From positions 1 to 64,000 of the forward strand of contig JANBTH010000005.1 of NCBI GenBank assembly GCA_027578815.1: a stretch of DNA of 64,000 nucleotides, in the 5' to 3' direction. The notes beneath the pieces are model-generated. The model worked only from the letters and a program-made list of their open reading frames with translations. It made no database searches and was not told the origin of the DNA. Position 1 is the first letter of the stretch, and every line of letters starts with the position of its first letter. Made by a program: the position numbers and the translations under genes. Of this stretch, positions 20,301-29,630 are shown piece after piece. This DNA is from Coemansia sp. RSA 1804. Its lineage: Eukaryota > Kickxellomycota > Kickxellomycetes > Kickxellales > Kickxellaceae.

Positions 20301-22642
20301 GCGCCGCGCAGAATGCCAATGTTGATGCTGCCGCTGCCGCTGCTGCTTCCGCTGGGCGCCAAAGGCCGCCGGAGCTCGTCAAGAAAGCGAAAGTGCCGCT
20401 TAGTCTGGCGCAGAACCTCATCCAGCGAGATGCGGTTACGAACAAGCAGCGCAATCTTAATGTCAAGATGGTCAAGAATGCGGCTGGTCTGCTGGTTCTC
20501 GCGGATCTGACGCACCGCCTTCTGTCTGAGCCGCTCAAGCTCAAGCTCCTCCTCTAGATCCTGGTCAGTGTCCTCCAGCAGTGGAGCGCAGCTCTGCACA
20601 ATCTTGGGCGTTGGCGGCGTATCCTCAACCGTCAGCGTGCGATACGCCTTTCCAGCCAGCTTGGCACGGTACATGTTCTGCATCTTGACGATGACATTGA
20701 CGTTTCGGCGCAGATGCGTCTTGCGGTCCTTGATGCGCTGCCGAACAAGATATCCACGTGACAGCGCCTGGATCCGCCGCACCGCAGCCTCCACGCGGCC
20801 CCACATCGACAGCCTGTCGCCAACCTCCGTGCGCACAAAGTAGCCGCGACACAGCGCCTGGAAGCGCGTGATGGCATCCGTCCATCCGCGCATCTCCGTG
20901 TAGACTTTGCGCGCCAGCTTTCCGCGCACAAGCGCCTGCACGCCAACAATGCGCCGCTCCAGCTCCATCCGCTCAACCTCAAGACGCTCCTGCATCTTGC
21001 GATCCTCCTCCTTGCGGATGCGCTCTCTCTCGGCCTGCTCCTTCTCGGCCTTTTCCTTGGCAACGCGCTTCTTCTCGGCCTTTTCCGCCTCAAGACGCTC
21101 CTTCTCAGCCTGCTCCTTCTCTGCTTTCTCCCTTTCGGCCCGATCTCTGCGTGCGCGCTCCTCCAGCATCTGCTCGAGACGCTGCTCCTCCTCCTCAAGC
21201 TGTCTGGACCGCTCGGCAGCAGCTACCTCGTCCTGGTATGTCTGGAGCTGGCGCTTGGCAAGCACTGCGCGCGCAAGACACTGCATCGTGGTAGCAGACT
21301 CAACCATGCGCATGTAGCGCCGTGCTTGGCGCTTCTCCTCGAGCAGCCGCTCCGCCAAGCGCTGGCGTGCCATTGTCTGGCACTGCAGCACAATGTCGAT
21401 GCGTCGCTGCCAGTACAGCTTTGCCTTCTCCATGCGGTCGATGGATGGGTCGTCAAGGTAGCTGACGTCCTCGCTGAACGAAACCGACTTTGGAGAGACT
21501 TCAGCCGACTCATCATCTTCCTCATCCTCATCTTCGTTCCAGTCCTCGGGCTGCAGCGGACACACCTGGCGCGAGAGTCGCGGACGGCGGTCGCCAATGC
21601 TCGAATCAATGTTTTTGAAGGACGGCATATTGGTGCCCAGATTATCAAGCTCGGCCTGCGTCTGCTTGAGCTGGTCTTCTGAGAACTCGAGATGGCCAAC
21701 CAGGTCACGCATCTCTGGCGCAATTCCCATGCGCAGGAGAAAGTGACTGAGTGCGTGCAGGCAGTAGATGACACGCGGCATGTTCTTTCGGTCGTAAAGG
21801 TCAGTCAGCTCAAAGTGGAACAGCCGCGGCAGCCGCACCTGGCGAATGGCACTCAGAAAGAAGTTTATGTTGTCCGTGTACTTGAAGACAAACCGCCGGC
21901 GCACGCCATTGGTCAGAAGCAGCTTTGCAGCGCTACTACCGCCGCTGGCCTCTTTGGAAGCTGCAGCGGCCGCCGTTTTGTCCTCGTATATTTTGCCCAC
22001 AGCCTCAGGGCAAAACGTCCTTGCAAGCTTGGCAAGCGCAACACCGTCACGCAGCGAGTCCTCCAGACTCTCGATGCTTGGCAGCGGCTCCTTGATACAC
22101 GCCTCAATCCACTCCTTGGCTTCGCTCACGTGACACAGGTACTCGTATGCAGCCAGGTTCTGGCGCTCAATGTCGCACCAGTTCTTGCTGCGCATCAGCA
22201 GCTGCAGCGCGCCGGTTCCGCTGCCAATGCCGGTGCCGGTTCCGCTGCCGCCGATTGGCTGCGGCTGGAGTCGTGTCGCATCCGACGATAGCGCTCCTCC
22301 TTCGCGCTGCTGCAGCTTGTGTCTCCCCTTGAGCCCCATGACGCTGGGCGAGTCTGGCGCCTCCACCATAAGCGCGCTCAGCGGCCGCGGAATGGCTGAG
22401 GCGTCGGCAGCCACTGTTCTGCTGCGATTGCGCAGCCCAGAAGCTGGCAGAGCGCTTCCGCCAACTGCCAGATTGTAGTGGTTGGTGCTAGCGTTGCCGC
22501 TGCCTTCGCTCACGTCTCTTTTATACTGCTCGTGGAACATGTATGCGCTGTTGCCATCAGACTCGCCGGTTGCATCCGGACCGCGCTGGTTGCCCGAGTC
22601 CATCGCCAGCGTACTAGCGCGCGGACGACGCCCGGCATCCAT
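17348..22642 (-). CDS. IQG1: IQGAP-family cytokinesis scaffold (Iqg1/Rng2-like)
   Basis: A 1,764-aa scaffold that in fungi organises the actomyosin ring. Domains in order: Ser/Gly-rich N-terminus; calponin-homology actin-binding domain at about 170-300 (VSEAKEWIEACIKEPLPSIE; LRDGVALAKLARTF); several IQ motifs between about 445 and 650 for calmodulin and light chains (VGVQALVRGKLARKVY; RFQALCRGYFVRTEV); an intervening coiled coil of AEKEQAEKERLEAEK type; the RasGAP-like domain at about 850-1115 (LVYYRYINPAIVAPESF); and the RasGAP_C domain at about 1540-1640 ending near YKGVIVSVEG. I take ATG at 22642 (MDAGRRPRASTLAMDSG); the 22 codons before it begin with GTG. Ser-, Gly- and Asp-rich inserts lie between the GAP and C-terminal domains. 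One frame, no introns seen. Confidence 0.95.
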   Translation of the reverse strand: MDAGRRPRASTLAMDSGNQRGPDATGESDGNSAYMFHEQYKRDVSEGSGNASTNHYNLAVGGSALPASGLRNRSRTVAADASAIPRPLSALMVEAPDSPSVMGLKGRHKLQQREGGALSSDATRLQPQPIGGSGTGTGIGSGTGALQLLMRSKNWCDIERQNLAAYEYLCHVSEAKEWIEACIKEPLPSIESLEDSLRDGVALAKLARTFCPEAVGKIYEDKTAAAAASKEASGGSSAAKLLLTNGVRRRFVFKYTDNINFFLSAIRQVRLPRLFHFELTDLYDRKNMPRVIYCLHALSHFLLRMGIAPEMRDLVGHLEFSEDQLKQTQAELDNLGTNMPSFKNIDSSIGDRRPRLSRQVCPLQPEDWNEDEDEEDDESAEVSPKSVSFSEDVSYLDDPSIDRMEKAKLYWQRRIDIVLQCQTMARQRLAERLLEEKRQARRYMRMVESATTMQCLARAVLAKRQLQTYQDEVAAAERSRQLEEEEQRLEQMLEERARRDRAEREKAEKEQAEKERLEAEKAEKKRVAKEKAEKEQAERERIRKEEDRKMQERLEVERMELERRIVGVQALVRGKLARKVYTEMRGWTDAITRFQALCRGYFVRTEVGDRLSMWGRVEAAVRRIQALSRGYLVRQRIKDRKTHLRRNVNVIVKMQNMYRAKLAGKAYRTLTVEDTPPTPKIVQSCAPLLEDTDQDLEEELELERLRQKAVRQIRENQQTSRILDHLDIKIALLVRNRISLDEVLRQTKRHFRFLDELRRPLAPSGSSSGSGSINIGILRGAYPTMTDSAGSLYSLRNMDKESRRRLEGYQNLFYLLQTQPLYLARLLFLLNQNGSKSLRTAQPSSNSGESAGVDISIAKLIETIVLTLFGFAQNAREEYLLLKLFCAAIQIELSAIDTLPEFLRGNPIFIKLAVHYNRGAKERKYLRDLLQPLIKKVIDDPDLDLESDPLAIYRTLIREEESRTGEKSRRPYDISREDALNDMETRTTFIRHLRQLRVLADEFIAAIQSSLGQMPYGMRYIARELRSALTAKFPDEPEPQVMKIVGHLVYYRYINPAIVAPESFDVIETTISPLQRKNLAEIAKMLNQVSVGKHFNEDNMFLQPLNNYVGYTSAKFLSYSFEVTEVVDPEVYFQVDEFTDLATLNKPSVLMSVGEIQAIHQALEANLDKIAPPIPEQIKQRFGSYEAVIGIIERRRRQEEERATGVSGGTGGDPSASAASIAGGGGSEDDDDDTDLADAIPQGTVLVERPAADGASSASAGGGRVLVLEDPLRVILQDLGAAPRTRVDPYSRHEIQLDLADRFADDAITIMSGSAATSVLAASASQILSDAAISASQASYGGGGLLRHQPTAKEAVHAKAERAAKLHRLFLETKRKWLSILRVQSGASLLEILERPVAAADESRWRATIQLELAKLEDRRQKHAAQWQRQWEAQQQAALLRESQEAISFGVPGRSSPAPSKKQSQQQLSQKCPPPPALPGEKVVRELALMTFSELKRQVAKAMRVLEAERWVERTRKSNIGTGNNLSSKQASQQASQQQQQPAVRPAYASVFRVRRSDGYQGMLNAVARDIRTKAQRRERRRAEMRRIRITLLNLREKSDYLESQRQSYEQYLDSCTKKLAAGGDSSVGAAQARQVRRMHSVLPFTRQYFHLRDLQRSGRVPRFGSYKYSAEKLYYKGVIVSVEGYPPRQLDKISLTISSDEAGVFDVQVSLMGVRMPGGGCEIRMQDLLQLQYDNVQTMTLYEGSVVVNTNLLVFLINKKFYA

Positions 22643-24024
22643 CTTCTGGTGTGTTTTTTTGCTATTGTTCGACGGAAATAGAAATTTATGGAAGCCGCCT
22701 TCTTCCACCTACTCGCCTTTCTTTTCCTTTGCACCAAAAGTAAAAGTGAGAGAGAATGTCTGGGAGTCTCGGGTGTACGCTAGGACAAAGAAGAAAAGAG
22801 TAAGACAGAGACTACTTTGTTTTTGAAAAGATTGCGGCGGTGCTGTGTCTATCAAAATGCGAGTATACACAAAGGAAAAGTAAGAATAGATATGCAAGAA
22901 TAACGTTTAACGTGAAGAAAACCGAAAAAAGTAAAAAAAAAAAGAGCAAGGAAAAAGAGTGAAAACGAAATACGCCAAAATGGAAAAGGAAGAAGGAAAG
23001 AAAAGTGGAAGAAACAAAAGATTTCAGGTTGTTTATTTTTAAAAAAAAAACGCTTTGTTGTTGTGATTCTCAAAGGCGGCAAGTCATGCGTCCGGGCTGT
23101 TGTTTTTTTTTTCTCTCCTTTCTCCCCAAATTTTTTCATCTCGGCCAATTGTTTGAGTCGATTCTTTGGCGTAAACAAATAAAGTGCCTCGCTGCCTCCT
23201 CCCCCCGTTTTTACATAAGGAAAAGAAGGGTGGGCCATGAGTTTGCATTTCAGTATATTTTTGCCGTTTGTCTGCTTGTTTCTTTATTCTGCAGAAAAGG
23301 AGGGAGGAGGAGGAGGAGGAAGGCAAACAAGGAATGTCTTAATCTCCCTCTTTCTCTTATACCTTCCTTTACCACGGACTCTGGATAGCAGGGAAAAAAC
23401 AGCCGGTGCCTTTCGGCTCATGTCCTCTGCATGGCATTCACAACACGGTCCAGACGGTCTGTGCCTCCCTCCCTTCAATGAGCGAAAAGAATTAACAATA
23501 AAGCGCCCATCTCGCGTATTGCTTCTGTCGTTGAAGCTGAAACGAGATATTGCTGCGCGCCCGGTTGTTGCCGTTTTCGGACACAGCTTTCCAAACCGGA
23601 AAAGCCATACACAATCACCTCTTAGCGCAAGCTCTTCTTTTTGGGAGGGGATGAGCTTTCTCTCCACATATGAAATGTCTCGCTCCGCCACTCTGGTAAC
23701 AGTGCAAGCCAAAAGATAAAGTAAAGCGCCATTGCTTTAACCTTGATATGATATGATGTGATGTGGTGTGATGTGGAGAAACACACGAACGGCTTTTTGT
23801 TTTGCTTATCAAGCTGAAGCTCGTTTGCTCCCCCCCAAACCTATTTTCCTTTATTTGTTTTTTTAAAAAAACGAGGATTTCACTTTGCAGCTCAGTTGTT
23901 GTCTTTCTTCTTCACAAAGCTTCTTGCCTCGCCTATCGTTCTATTCCTCTTTCCTCTTTCCTCTTTCTTCTTATACAAGAACCTGTGCTGCATTCAAACC
24001 CAGAGAGAAGGCGGGAGAGAGAGA
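22643..24024. other. Divergent promoter region between IQGAP and the MFS transporter
   Basis: About 1.4 kb without a gene. It contains a TGATA/TGATG-type microsatellite at 23744-23776 and a CT-rich tract of repeated CTTTCCT units at about 23940-23975, just upstream of the transporter. Purine-rich + strand sequence next to IQGAP corresponds to a pyrimidine leader on its coding strand. Confidence 0.5.
23744..23776. repeat. Imperfect TGATR microsatellite
   Basis: Tandem TGATA, TGATG and TGGTG units in the promoter region between two divergent genes. Confidence 0.6.
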
Positions 24025-25659
24025 ATGGCCAACATTACGATTTCGCCCACCAACCCGCACGAGCGGATCCTGTCGGCCAAGCGGATCACCCGCATCGTGT
24101 TCATCGGGTTGCTGCTGGACATTCTGTCATTCACGATCATTCTGCCGCTCCTTCCGCGCTCGCTGGAGGCATACAAGGCGCGGGAAGGATCGGACCCAAC
24201 AACCCTGCTGGGAAGCGCGCTCCGGTGGGTGGGAGTGCTGCGCGAGTGCATACTGCGAAACAGCCACGACGGAGCGGCTGGCCTGCTATCGCCATCGCCA
24301 TCGCGGTTCCTGCAGCAAGGAGCGCGAGCCGACATGGTTCTGCTCGGCGGGCTGCTCGGCTCGCTGTACTCGCTGCTGCAGTGCGTGGTTGCGCCGGTTA
24401 TCGGCAGGGCGGCAGACAGGTTTGGGCGGCGGCGCACGCTGATGGTCTGCATGGGCGGCAACATCCTGTGGACCGTCGTGTGGATCTTCGCCGGCAGCTT
24501 CGAGACCTTCCTGGTGGCGCGCATTATCGCCGGGCTGAGCGAAGGCAACGTGCAGCTCTCGAACACGATCATCGCCGATGTGACCGATCCGCAGACCAGA
24601 TCCCACGGCATGGCGCTTGTCGGCATCGCCTTTGCCGTGGGATTCACGCTGGGCCCGTCGATTGGCGCGTACTTCGCGCAGCTGAGTCCCGACTTCCTCC
24701 TGGTGCAGTCGCAGGCGCCGTCGGCGGCCAGTGTGCTCGAGTACGCGCCCTTCGCCATGGCCGCCGTGTTCTCCCTCGCTCTGCTTGTTGTCGAGTGCGG
24801 CTACTTGTTTGTTCGTCTGCCCGAAACGCTGCACTACGTCGCGCGCTCCACCTCCGACGGGAACGCCAGACAGAAGGCGGCCGCCGCTGCTGCTCCAGCC
24901 GCCTCGAACTCGCCGCACGCTCTTCTGCGGCGCCTCAACTACCTGCACTTTGCGTATCTCTTCTTCTTCTCGGGCATGGAGTACACGCTGACATTCCTCA
25001 CGCACGACAAGTTCGGATTCACCAATGCGCAGCAGGGCAGGCTGCTGGGCTTCATCGGCATCGCGTCCACGCTGATCCAGGGCGGCTACGTTCGGCGCGT
25101 CAAGCGCAAGAGCCAAGGCGAGCCGATGCCAGACGGCCAGAAGAAACTGAGAACTCAGGCCAGAACCAGAGACAAGGCGCTTGTTTCCCAGGGAATGGTT
25201 GGCTGCGCCGCTGGACTGTTCTGCATTGCGCTCTGCTGCATCAGGACCGACCAGACCAAACACGGCGCTGCCTCCGCTGCTGCCCAGCGCTGGCTGTGGG
25301 CGGGGGCTCTTGGCTTGGCCCTGGCGTCGGCCACGGTTGTCAACTGCCTCAACTCGCTTGTCTCGCTTGTGGCAAATACCACCGGCAGCAGCGGCAGCGA
25401 CATTGGCAGGAGACTCGGCGACTTTAGGTCGGCTGGCCAGATTGGCCGTGCGCTGGGCCCAATGTTCGCCTGCTCTGTCTACTGGCTGTCGGGCGCCTCC
25501 ACCTGCTACATGGTCGGCTCCGTAGCTGTTCTGCTTGTCTCGCTTGTCTTCATTGCCACTGTCCCCGCAGTACTCGCTCCCTCCACCACTCCTTCCTCCA
25601 GAGCCCTTGATGCTGCTGGTGCCCTGGAAAAGGACGTCATCTCGAAAAAGCACAACTAG
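24025..25659 (+). CDS. Major facilitator superfamily transporter, MFSD10-like
   Basis: A 544-aa membrane protein with about 12 hydrophobic segments. The first membrane helix (RIVFIGLLLDILSFTIILPL) and the absence of a long N-terminal tail match the MFSD10 / tetracycline-resistance-like branch of drug:H+ antiporter-type MFS proteins. The loop 2-3 motif appears as VIGRAADRFGRRRTLM, and helix 4-5 has ARIIAGLSEGNVQLSNTIIADVTDP. A hydrophilic loop of Lys/Arg/Gln (about 350-390) separates the two halves. Substrate is unknown; relatives export organic anions or drugs. ATG at 24025 (MANITISPTNPHERI) is preferred over the extended frame, whose N-terminus is translated pyrimidine tract. Long open frames on the opposite strand and in another + frame are shadows of its GC-rich codons. 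Confidence 0.88.
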   Translation: MANITISPTNPHERILSAKRITRIVFIGLLLDILSFTIILPLLPRSLEAYKAREGSDPTTLLGSALRWVGVLRECILRNSHDGAAGLLSPSPSRFLQQGARADMVLLGGLLGSLYSLLQCVVAPVIGRAADRFGRRRTLMVCMGGNILWTVVWIFAGSFETFLVARIIAGLSEGNVQLSNTIIADVTDPQTRSHGMALVGIAFAVGFTLGPSIGAYFAQLSPDFLLVQSQAPSAASVLEYAPFAMAAVFSLALLVVECGYLFVRLPETLHYVARSTSDGNARQKAAAAAAPAASNSPHALLRRLNYLHFAYLFFFSGMEYTLTFLTHDKFGFTNAQQGRLLGFIGIASTLIQGGYVRRVKRKSQGEPMPDGQKKLRTQARTRDKALVSQGMVGCAAGLFCIALCCIRTDQTKHGAASAAAQRWLWAGALGLALASATVVNCLNSLVSLVANTTGSSGSDIGRRLGDFRSAGQIGRALGPMFACSVYWLSGASTCYMVGSVAVLLVSLVFIATVPAVLAPSTTPSSRALDAAGALEKDVISKKHN

Positions 25660-26126
25660 AAAGGAAAGGAAACGTGGAAGAGGTGGGTGGGTGGGATAAA
25701 TTTCCTTTTTTTCCCTTTCTGTCTGGAAACCAAGATGCGCTACCCGTTTATTATTATCGTAAATACAGAAATGTTTACAATATTAGACCCCGGGACTTTG
25801 GGAATTGGAAACGAGAAGTGGACGACACCATGATATCATCACCCATCCTCCGTTTTCTTCCGCCATTACATGCTGCGGTCGGCTTTTCCTTAATTCTTTC
25901 TTTCTAGATAGATAGGTTGGCCGTTTGGATTTCTTTATTGATTTTGTTATCATAGTGGAAACGGAAGTGGCAAGCGAGCGGGGGGGGTGGTTATTTTTGG
26001 TACATGTTTGTTTTCTCTTCTTACAAGAAAGCAAGAAAACAAAGCTAGAGAAAGAACAAAGAAAAAAAAAACTGGATGCGGCCGATGAGGGAGGAGAACG
26101 TAATTCCTTTTTTTTAATGGGGGAGG
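25660..26126. other. Spacer between convergent genes
   Basis: 3' regions of the MFS transporter and the bZIP gene. Poly-T and purine runs; no gene or strong repeat seen. Confidence 0.5.
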
Positions 26127-28055
26127 CTACTGCGGCAAAAAGTTGACATTGATGGGATGGCCAGTGGCGGGATCGATGGAATGCACCGGCACGCCATTGG
26201 AAGCGGGCGGAATGGCAGCAATGATATCCTGCGCCTGCTCTGCTTCAAACCCAGAGCCAAGCAGCATCGGCTGCTGAAGCGACAACGAAGCCATTCCCAG
26301 CGGCAGGTTGTCTGTTCCAAACACTCCGCTGGCCTTGGCCACCGAGCACTCGCGATGCGCAACAAGCAGCGCCCGCATATGCAATGCCTCCTCCCGTAGC
26401 TTCATGTAGTCCGCATAGAGCCGCTTGTTTTCCGACACCACATAGTCGTGCCGCCCCTGCAGTTCCTGTATCTGCTTCTTTTTGCGCTGCCTGCATTTAA
26501 GCGCTGCTATCCGGTTGCGCTCCAAGAACTGCCGCCGCTTCTCCTCATCCTCTGCGTCTGGCGCCACCTGCGATGGCGACGGCGACGGCGATGGCAATTT
26601 CAATGCGCTGCTGTTGCTGTTATTGTTGTTGCCATGTGTCTCCTCCTTCTTGGCGACTCGGCCACGGCGCTTGGCCGCAGATGCTGCCGCTGTCGCATTC
26701 TCGCCACTGCCAGAAAATACGTCGAGATCCTCAGCAGCAGCGGCATTAGCGCCGCCCAAAGAGTTACGGCCTTTGTTTCTGTTGCTGTTGCTGTTGCTGT
26801 TGCTGTTGATGGACCGTGCGCGCTTTGCATGCGACGGCGGCAGGCTCTGGCTTAGGCTCTGGCTCTGACTCTGATGCGCCACGCCAGCTGACATCTGCAG
26901 CACCGACGTATCGCTTCTTTCTTCTTCGCCAGACAGCATGTGAGCAGCAGAGCGTTTGAGCTCGTAGTTCTGCGCAGAAGCGCCGTTTCTCTCGACCCCT
27001 TCTTCTCCAAATACTCCACTGCCGGCCGCCGCCATTGGCCACGACACGCCCTGCTTGTTGGGTCCATAGTAGTTCTGCTGCTGAATAGCGGCGATTGGCG
27101 CAGCCGAATACGCGGAGGATACAGCGGCTGCAATTGCAGCGTCGGTGGCTGCCTGACTCGCATCCAGCATCGACGTCATGCCAGCAGAAACAGCGGTGGA
27201 ATGTGCTCCAGAAACAACCGGCCCATACACCGCTGCGCCGACAACCTGTTGCGGCCTACTACTAACACTGACACTGTTGTTGTCGGCGGTCGGATAGTGG
27301 CTCTTCTGTGTGGGAGCAATGTGAAGCGAGCCGCCAGGCGTGGCCATAATGTCCTTGCCCTCAATGGTGGCACGAATAACAGCCTGGAGTCCAGGCGTAG
27401 TAATGAGCGAAGCCGAGTTGTTGTTCTCAAACGGCGCCGCAGTGATTCCGATTCCAATGCCCGATGACGGATGCGCCTCGCCAGAAATGAAGGGCGTCAG
27501 CCCAGTGTGCAGCGCCGGGTCTGACATTCCCAGCCGCGGCGTGGTGCGCGCTGCAAGCGGCTTGTACGCACTGCTGTTTGATGCGGGGCCTCCGAGCATT
27601 GCTGGCGAGAGCGGTCCGCTTCGCAGCGATTCGGGTCCCCACGCCTCGCCTATCCTTGACGCATGTAGCGGTGTGTTAATGGCCGTCACTGGCGGCAGAG
27701 TGATAGCCTTCTGCTGCTGCTGCTGCTGGCCTTGCTTCGATGCTGAGGACGATGCCGATGACGCCGACAACGGTGGCTCGTACGAGGATGCCGTGTTGGC
27801 TGTTATTATTGCTGTTCTGCCGGCGCTTTCATCATCGTCTTCTTCTCTTCTCCGCCATGGCCCCGACTCTCTCTTAGCCGGCGACGCTCCATTGTTGTCT
27901 CCGCTCCGCAAGGATGCCGACAGGCTTGGACTCTCTGTGCTGCGCTCAAGCAGCGACTCGGCAATGTTTTCCGACGACCGAACCCGCGAGAAGCTTTGCT
28001 CAAACGGATTAGGCTCAAGCTCGAGCTTTGATGTTCTACGTTTGTGCGTAGTCAT
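26127..28055 (-). CDS. atf1: Atf1/AtfA-type bZIP stress transcription factor
   Basis: A 642-aa nuclear regulator. The bZIP lies at about 503-570: basic region RRQFLERNRIAALKCRQRKK followed by a leucine zipper, the exact ATF2/CREB subclass seen in fungal Atf1/AtfA. The N-terminus contains KLELEPNPFEQSFS (about 10-23), the osmotic-stress (OSA) motif of fungal Aft1/AtfA proteins, and TGLTPFISGE near 190 plus TPGLQAVIRATIEGKD near 225 resemble their HRA/HRR regions. Fungal relatives are targets of the Hog1/Sty1 stress MAP kinase and bind CRE sites (TGACGT). Long Ser/Asn/Ala tracts fill the rest. ATG at 28055 (MTTHKRRTSKLELE). The frame continues open for 225 codons upstream, but that is translated polypyrimidine leader. 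Confidence 0.9.
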   Translation of the reverse strand: MTTHKRRTSKLELEPNPFEQSFSRVRSSENIAESLLERSTESPSLSASLRSGDNNGASPAKRESGPWRRREEDDDESAGRTAIITANTASSYEPPLSASSASSSASKQGQQQQQQKAITLPPVTAINTPLHASRIGEAWGPESLRSGPLSPAMLGGPASNSSAYKPLAARTTPRLGMSDPALHTGLTPFISGEAHPSSGIGIGITAAPFENNNSASLITTPGLQAVIRATIEGKDIMATPGGSLHIAPTQKSHYPTADNNSVSVSSRPQQVVGAAVYGPVVSGAHSTAVSAGMTSMLDASQAATDAAIAAAVSSAYSAAPIAAIQQQNYYGPNKQGVSWPMAAAGSGVFGEEGVERNGASAQNYELKRSAAHMLSGEEERSDTSVLQMSAGVAHQSQSQSLSQSLPPSHAKRARSINSNSNSNSNRNKGRNSLGGANAAAAEDLDVFSGSGENATAAASAAKRRGRVAKKEETHGNNNNSNSSALKLPSPSPSPSQVAPDAEDEEKRRQFLERNRIAALKCRQRKKKQIQELQGRHDYVVSENKRLYADYMKLREEALHMRALLVAHRECSVAKASGVFGTDNLPLGMASLSLQQPMLLGSGFEAEQAQDIIAAIPPASNGVPVHSIDPATGHPINVNFLPQ

Positions 28056-29630
28056 TTGGAAAGGAGGAAAAAAAAAAAAAAGTAAGTGTATGTGTAGTGT
28101 CAGCTTTTTCTTTTTTTCCAACAAAGAAGATTGATGTGAGGGAGAGAATAGAGAGGATAGAGTACAACCACGAATAAAATATAACAGAAAATAAAGGAGG
28201 AGGAGGGAGGAGGGAGGAGGAAAAGATAGACTATATAATTGTATTGCAAGGCGTTTGAAAGGAGAACAAGAACAAAAAAAAGAACAGAATGTATATATGG
28301 CGATGATGAAATATTCAAGAAAGTTGGACGAAAAAAGAAAAGGGAAGAAGAGTATGGGGAGGTTTATTTTTTGTTGTTTATTTCCCAAGACTTTATATAA
28401 ATTCCCAACAAGTGAGCAGAAAGTTATACCGCAATTCACCCCATTCAACCTATCTGGAATAAGAAAAGGGGTAGGTGTGTAAAAATATCTCACAACAAAC
28501 AACCACAACCTCGAGCACACGCAAGAAACAAAAAGTAGCAATAATAATAATATATGGAAAGCGAAATACAAGAGAAAACAATAAATATAATCAAGGGCAC
28601 ATAAACAAAAAAATCTGAACCACATAAAGATGAAGGAAAAAGAATATGGAAATAAAAATCGATTTTCCGATAAAGAAATGGAAGAGTACAAAAAAAACGA
28701 TTGATTGATTGATGCACAAAAAGTCCTCAATTTCCTTATCCTCCATCACCGACTTTTTTGTTTCCATTTGTCATGCGCCTCAAGTCCAGTGAAAAAAGCA
28801 GAGCGCATTCCAACCTTTTTTTCCACTGCTTTTTTAGATGCGCACGCTCATTCCGTCAGCCAATGACGTAATTGGAATGCCTTGCAGCAGCAAAAGCAGC
28901 AGCAGCAAGCGACAAGGCCGGTTCAAAAATACTTTCTTGCTTTATTTATCGTTTTAGATGTTGGATTCAAGAAGAAGAAGAAAGAAAGAAGCCAAAGTCC
29001 AGAGCCCAACCACAGCTGCTTTGCTATCTGCAAAGATTGAACGAAAAAGAAAAGAAACATCGAGTCGCTTGTTCTTTCAACAAGGCATGCTGCTGCTTTG
29101 TCGAATATGCTGCAACATCATTAATGCTGAGCAAGCCAGTAAATAACGCCAGTGTCCTGGCATATTACACAAGCATAGCCGAAATGTTGCTATGCCAATC
29201 TGTCCTGTGCCATCATGTATCATGTACTAGCGGAGACGAAGCCTTGGAATAGCAATCTGCATGCGCACCATTGTTCTCTATATCTACTGCACCATCTGGA
29301 TTTAGTGGACATGCTTCCCAGTCTCCCGTCTCTCTTTCAGAACAAAGGTATTATGCTGCAAAAAAAGGTGTTTCTACTGCTTTGAGCTCATTGTTTCGAG
29401 TGCGCCGGTGCCAATGACACTTGGACGCGACACAGGGAGCTATGGTAAACAAACAAACAGGAAGCACCCCTTTTGCTTTCTCTCTCTAGTCCACACAGCA
29501 TCCTCTTGTGCGTATGCTTGATTTTTTTACGGTACATTTAGTTATACAAACAATATTGCATTATATTATATAATATTATTAGCCAGGAAAACAAATAAAG
29601 CACGGTATTTTGTATTGAGAGCTTTGCGGG
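28056..29630. other. Divergent intergenic region with CCAAT-CRE-CCAAT element
   Basis: No gene supported. Strongly purine-rich + strand at 28060-28350 (the bZIP leader). It contains the symmetrical element at 28860-28875 and a forkhead-like GTAAACAAACA at 29445-29455. ORFs at 28872-29252 lack conserved character. Confidence 0.5.
28860..28875. promoter_or_regulatory. CRE core flanked by inverted CCAAT boxes
   Basis: The 16-bp element reads CCAAT-GACGTA-ATTGG. It carries TGACGTAAT, the CRE/ATF site type, between two opposed CCAAT boxes. It lies about 0.8 kb upstream of the Atf1-type gene and about 0.75 kb upstream of the divergent unknown gene. Auto-regulation of the bZIP is possible but unproven. 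Confidence 0.5.

Noticed and set aside
24286..25653. 455-codon minus-strand frame and a 541-codon + frame over the MFS gene
   Set aside because: Arg/Gly/Ala-rich translations without motifs. The MFS frame has clear membrane helices and family motifs.
28056..28730. 225-codon in-frame N-terminal extension of the bZIP gene with apparent membrane segments
   Set aside because: The sequence is almost pure pyrimidine on the coding strand, which encodes only Phe, Leu, Ser and Pro without stops. Homology begins at the ATG at 28055.
28780..28850. Imperfect inverted repeat of AAAAAAGCAG and CTGCTTTTTT
   Set aside because: Mostly homopolymer; not distinguishable from chance in this A/T-run-rich spacer.
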